Shown piece after piece: positions 63,254-64,000 of a stretch of 64,000 nt of DNA (position 1 is its first letter; every line of letters starts with the position of its first letter). The notes beneath the pieces are model-generated. The model worked only from the letters and a program-made list of their open reading frames with translations, ran no database searches and was not told the DNA's origin. The stretch lies in contig JAPOVL010000038.1 in NCBI GenBank assembly GCA_026708115.1, forward strand, positions 51,608 through 115,607. The letters run 5' to 3'. A program made the translations under genes and the position numbers. This stretch comes from Chloroflexota bacterium (lineage in GTDB: Bacteria > Chloroflexota > Anaerolineae > Aggregatilineales > Phototrophicaceae).

Positions 63254-64000
63254 CTAACAGCCGTCCATCCACAGATCCTGGAAGAGCACCGTGAGCGGAT
63301 ACATCGGCGAGTAGACAAAACCCTTGACACAGTTGTTGATCGATATGCTGCTGTCTTCGGTATACATCCAAACCGAGGGTTGTTCGGCCGCGACAATCTC
63401 CTGTACTTCCACGTACATCGCCTGACGCGCATCCGCATCCCCGGTGACGCGAGCAGTATCCAGAAGTTCGTTGACGCGATCGTTGTGGTAGAAGCTGCAA
63501 GAATTGAAGCTGCCCCACTGGCCGGAATGATACTGGTTATACAGGTGTGCATCGGGATCCAGGAAAGGCGGCAGCGTGTAAATGTTGATGATGTCTGGTC
63601 CGGTTTCCGGCGAGCCGCAACTGGCCGTCATATCGGGCCATAACATGGGGATCATATTCAACTCGATATTCAACTGTGCCAAGCCCTCAAGCAAGATCAG
63701 CCCTGGAATTTCCTCGCGCGGGAAGTCGGTAACGTAGACATAATCCAGGGTGATGCCCCCATCCGGCCAGGGAGTCATCGCCAGATACTCGCGCGCTTGG
63801 TCGAGATCGAATGTCGGGACGTCCAAACCACCGACATAGCCGACAAAGTTCGCGGGCGTAGGACCCGGCAGAATTGTGATTGACACATCTTGCGCCTGCA
63901 CCATCGCTTCATAGTTCATGGCATGGGCGATGGCTCTACGCAGGTTGATCTTCACCCGAAAAAGTGGACACAGTTTTTGTCTAATTGGCACGCAACTCAT
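63254..64000 (-). CDS. oppA: Oligopeptide-type ABC transporter substrate-binding protein, 5'-truncated
   Basis: The last 248 aa of a family-5 binding protein; the frame is open to the window edge. INLRRAIAHAMNYEAMV, GPTPANFVGYV, YDL-like FDLDQAREYLAMTPW and DAHLYNQYHSGQ are typical of the OppA C-terminal lobe. C-terminal Cys residues (NNCVKG, DGC) could form a disulfide. The first about 14 residues (SCVPIRQKLCPLF) do not look like an OppA sequence and coincide with an IS-end-like DNA stretch, so the gene may be disrupted at the edge. Confidence 0.8.
   Translation of the reverse strand: MSCVPIRQKLCPLFRVKINLRRAIAHAMNYEAMVQAQDVSITILPGPTPANFVGYVGGLDVPTFDLDQAREYLAMTPWPDGGITLDYVYVTDFPREEIPGLILLEGLAQLNIELNMIPMLWPDMTASCGSPETGPDIINIYTLPPFLDPDAHLYNQYHSGQWGSFNSCSFYHNDRVNELLDTARVTGDADARQAMYVEVQEIVAAEQPSVWMYTEDSSISINNCVKGFVYSPMYPLTVLFQDLWMDGC

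Overview
This window most resembles a Chloroflexota (Anaerolineae-like) chromosome. The basis is overall protein character: GC-rich coding, paired MalF/MalG-type sugar permeases without a dedicated ATPase, many FAD and Gfo/Idh/MocA oxidoreductases, sulfatases, PhyH dioxygenases, and secreted SH3 plus Cys-repeat proteins. The lineage is inferred; there is no rRNA or marker gene here to confirm it. No tRNA, rRNA, CRISPR array, transposase or phage gene was seen. Genes are packed tightly, with many 1 to 4 bp start/stop overlaps.

Region 1 (1-11055) is a sugar-catabolic locus after a truncated WD40-like protein. A minus-strand trio encodes an FGGY kinase, a shikimate-dehydrogenase-family protein and a cupin phosphoglucose isomerase. 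A plus-strand ABC sugar importer follows (binding protein and two permeases). A minus-strand hexulose-phosphate synthase/isomerase pair (ribulose monophosphate pathway) and a plus-strand ribokinase complete it. Region 2 (11045-21900) is a minus-strand run transcribed from about 21.86 kb: lipoyl E2, fused E1 alpha-beta, SorC-type regulator, RPE-like protein, Gfo/Idh/MocA oxidoreductase, GMC oxidoreductase, ROK kinase and a second GMC oxidoreductase. It starts at a strong promoter followed by an 18-bp perfect palindrome.

Region 3 (22204-39605) holds a VOC protein, two sulfatases, a second ABC sugar importer (minus) and a divergent plus-strand operon of hypothetical, FAD-oxidoreductase, PhyH and FG-GAP/UnbV genes. 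The two operons diverge from a compact regulatory region near 27.6 kb. The plus-strand operon is interrupted by an AT-richer single-polypeptide restriction-modification gene (adenine methyltransferase fused to a BsuBI/PstI-type nuclease).

Region 4 (39714-64000) is entirely minus strand. Upstream is an oligopeptide-type ABC operon (oppA-B-C-D-F) ending in a DUF917 gene. Downstream is a hydantoinase/oxoprolinase-family gene followed by four DUF917 genes. Between them lies the most striking feature of the window: eight tandem paralogues (46607-57978) of secreted proteins. Each has a signal peptide, an SH3-like domain, two to four four-Cys modules plus a terminal variant, and a C-terminal domain with an invariant HEACH (HExxH) motif. 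They look like a rapidly evolving family of cell-surface or secreted putative metallopeptidases that expanded inside, or inserted into, the opp/DUF917/hydantoinase locus.

Two families of short dispersed palindromes lie between genes across the window. One copy sits in frame inside the hydantoinase-family gene.
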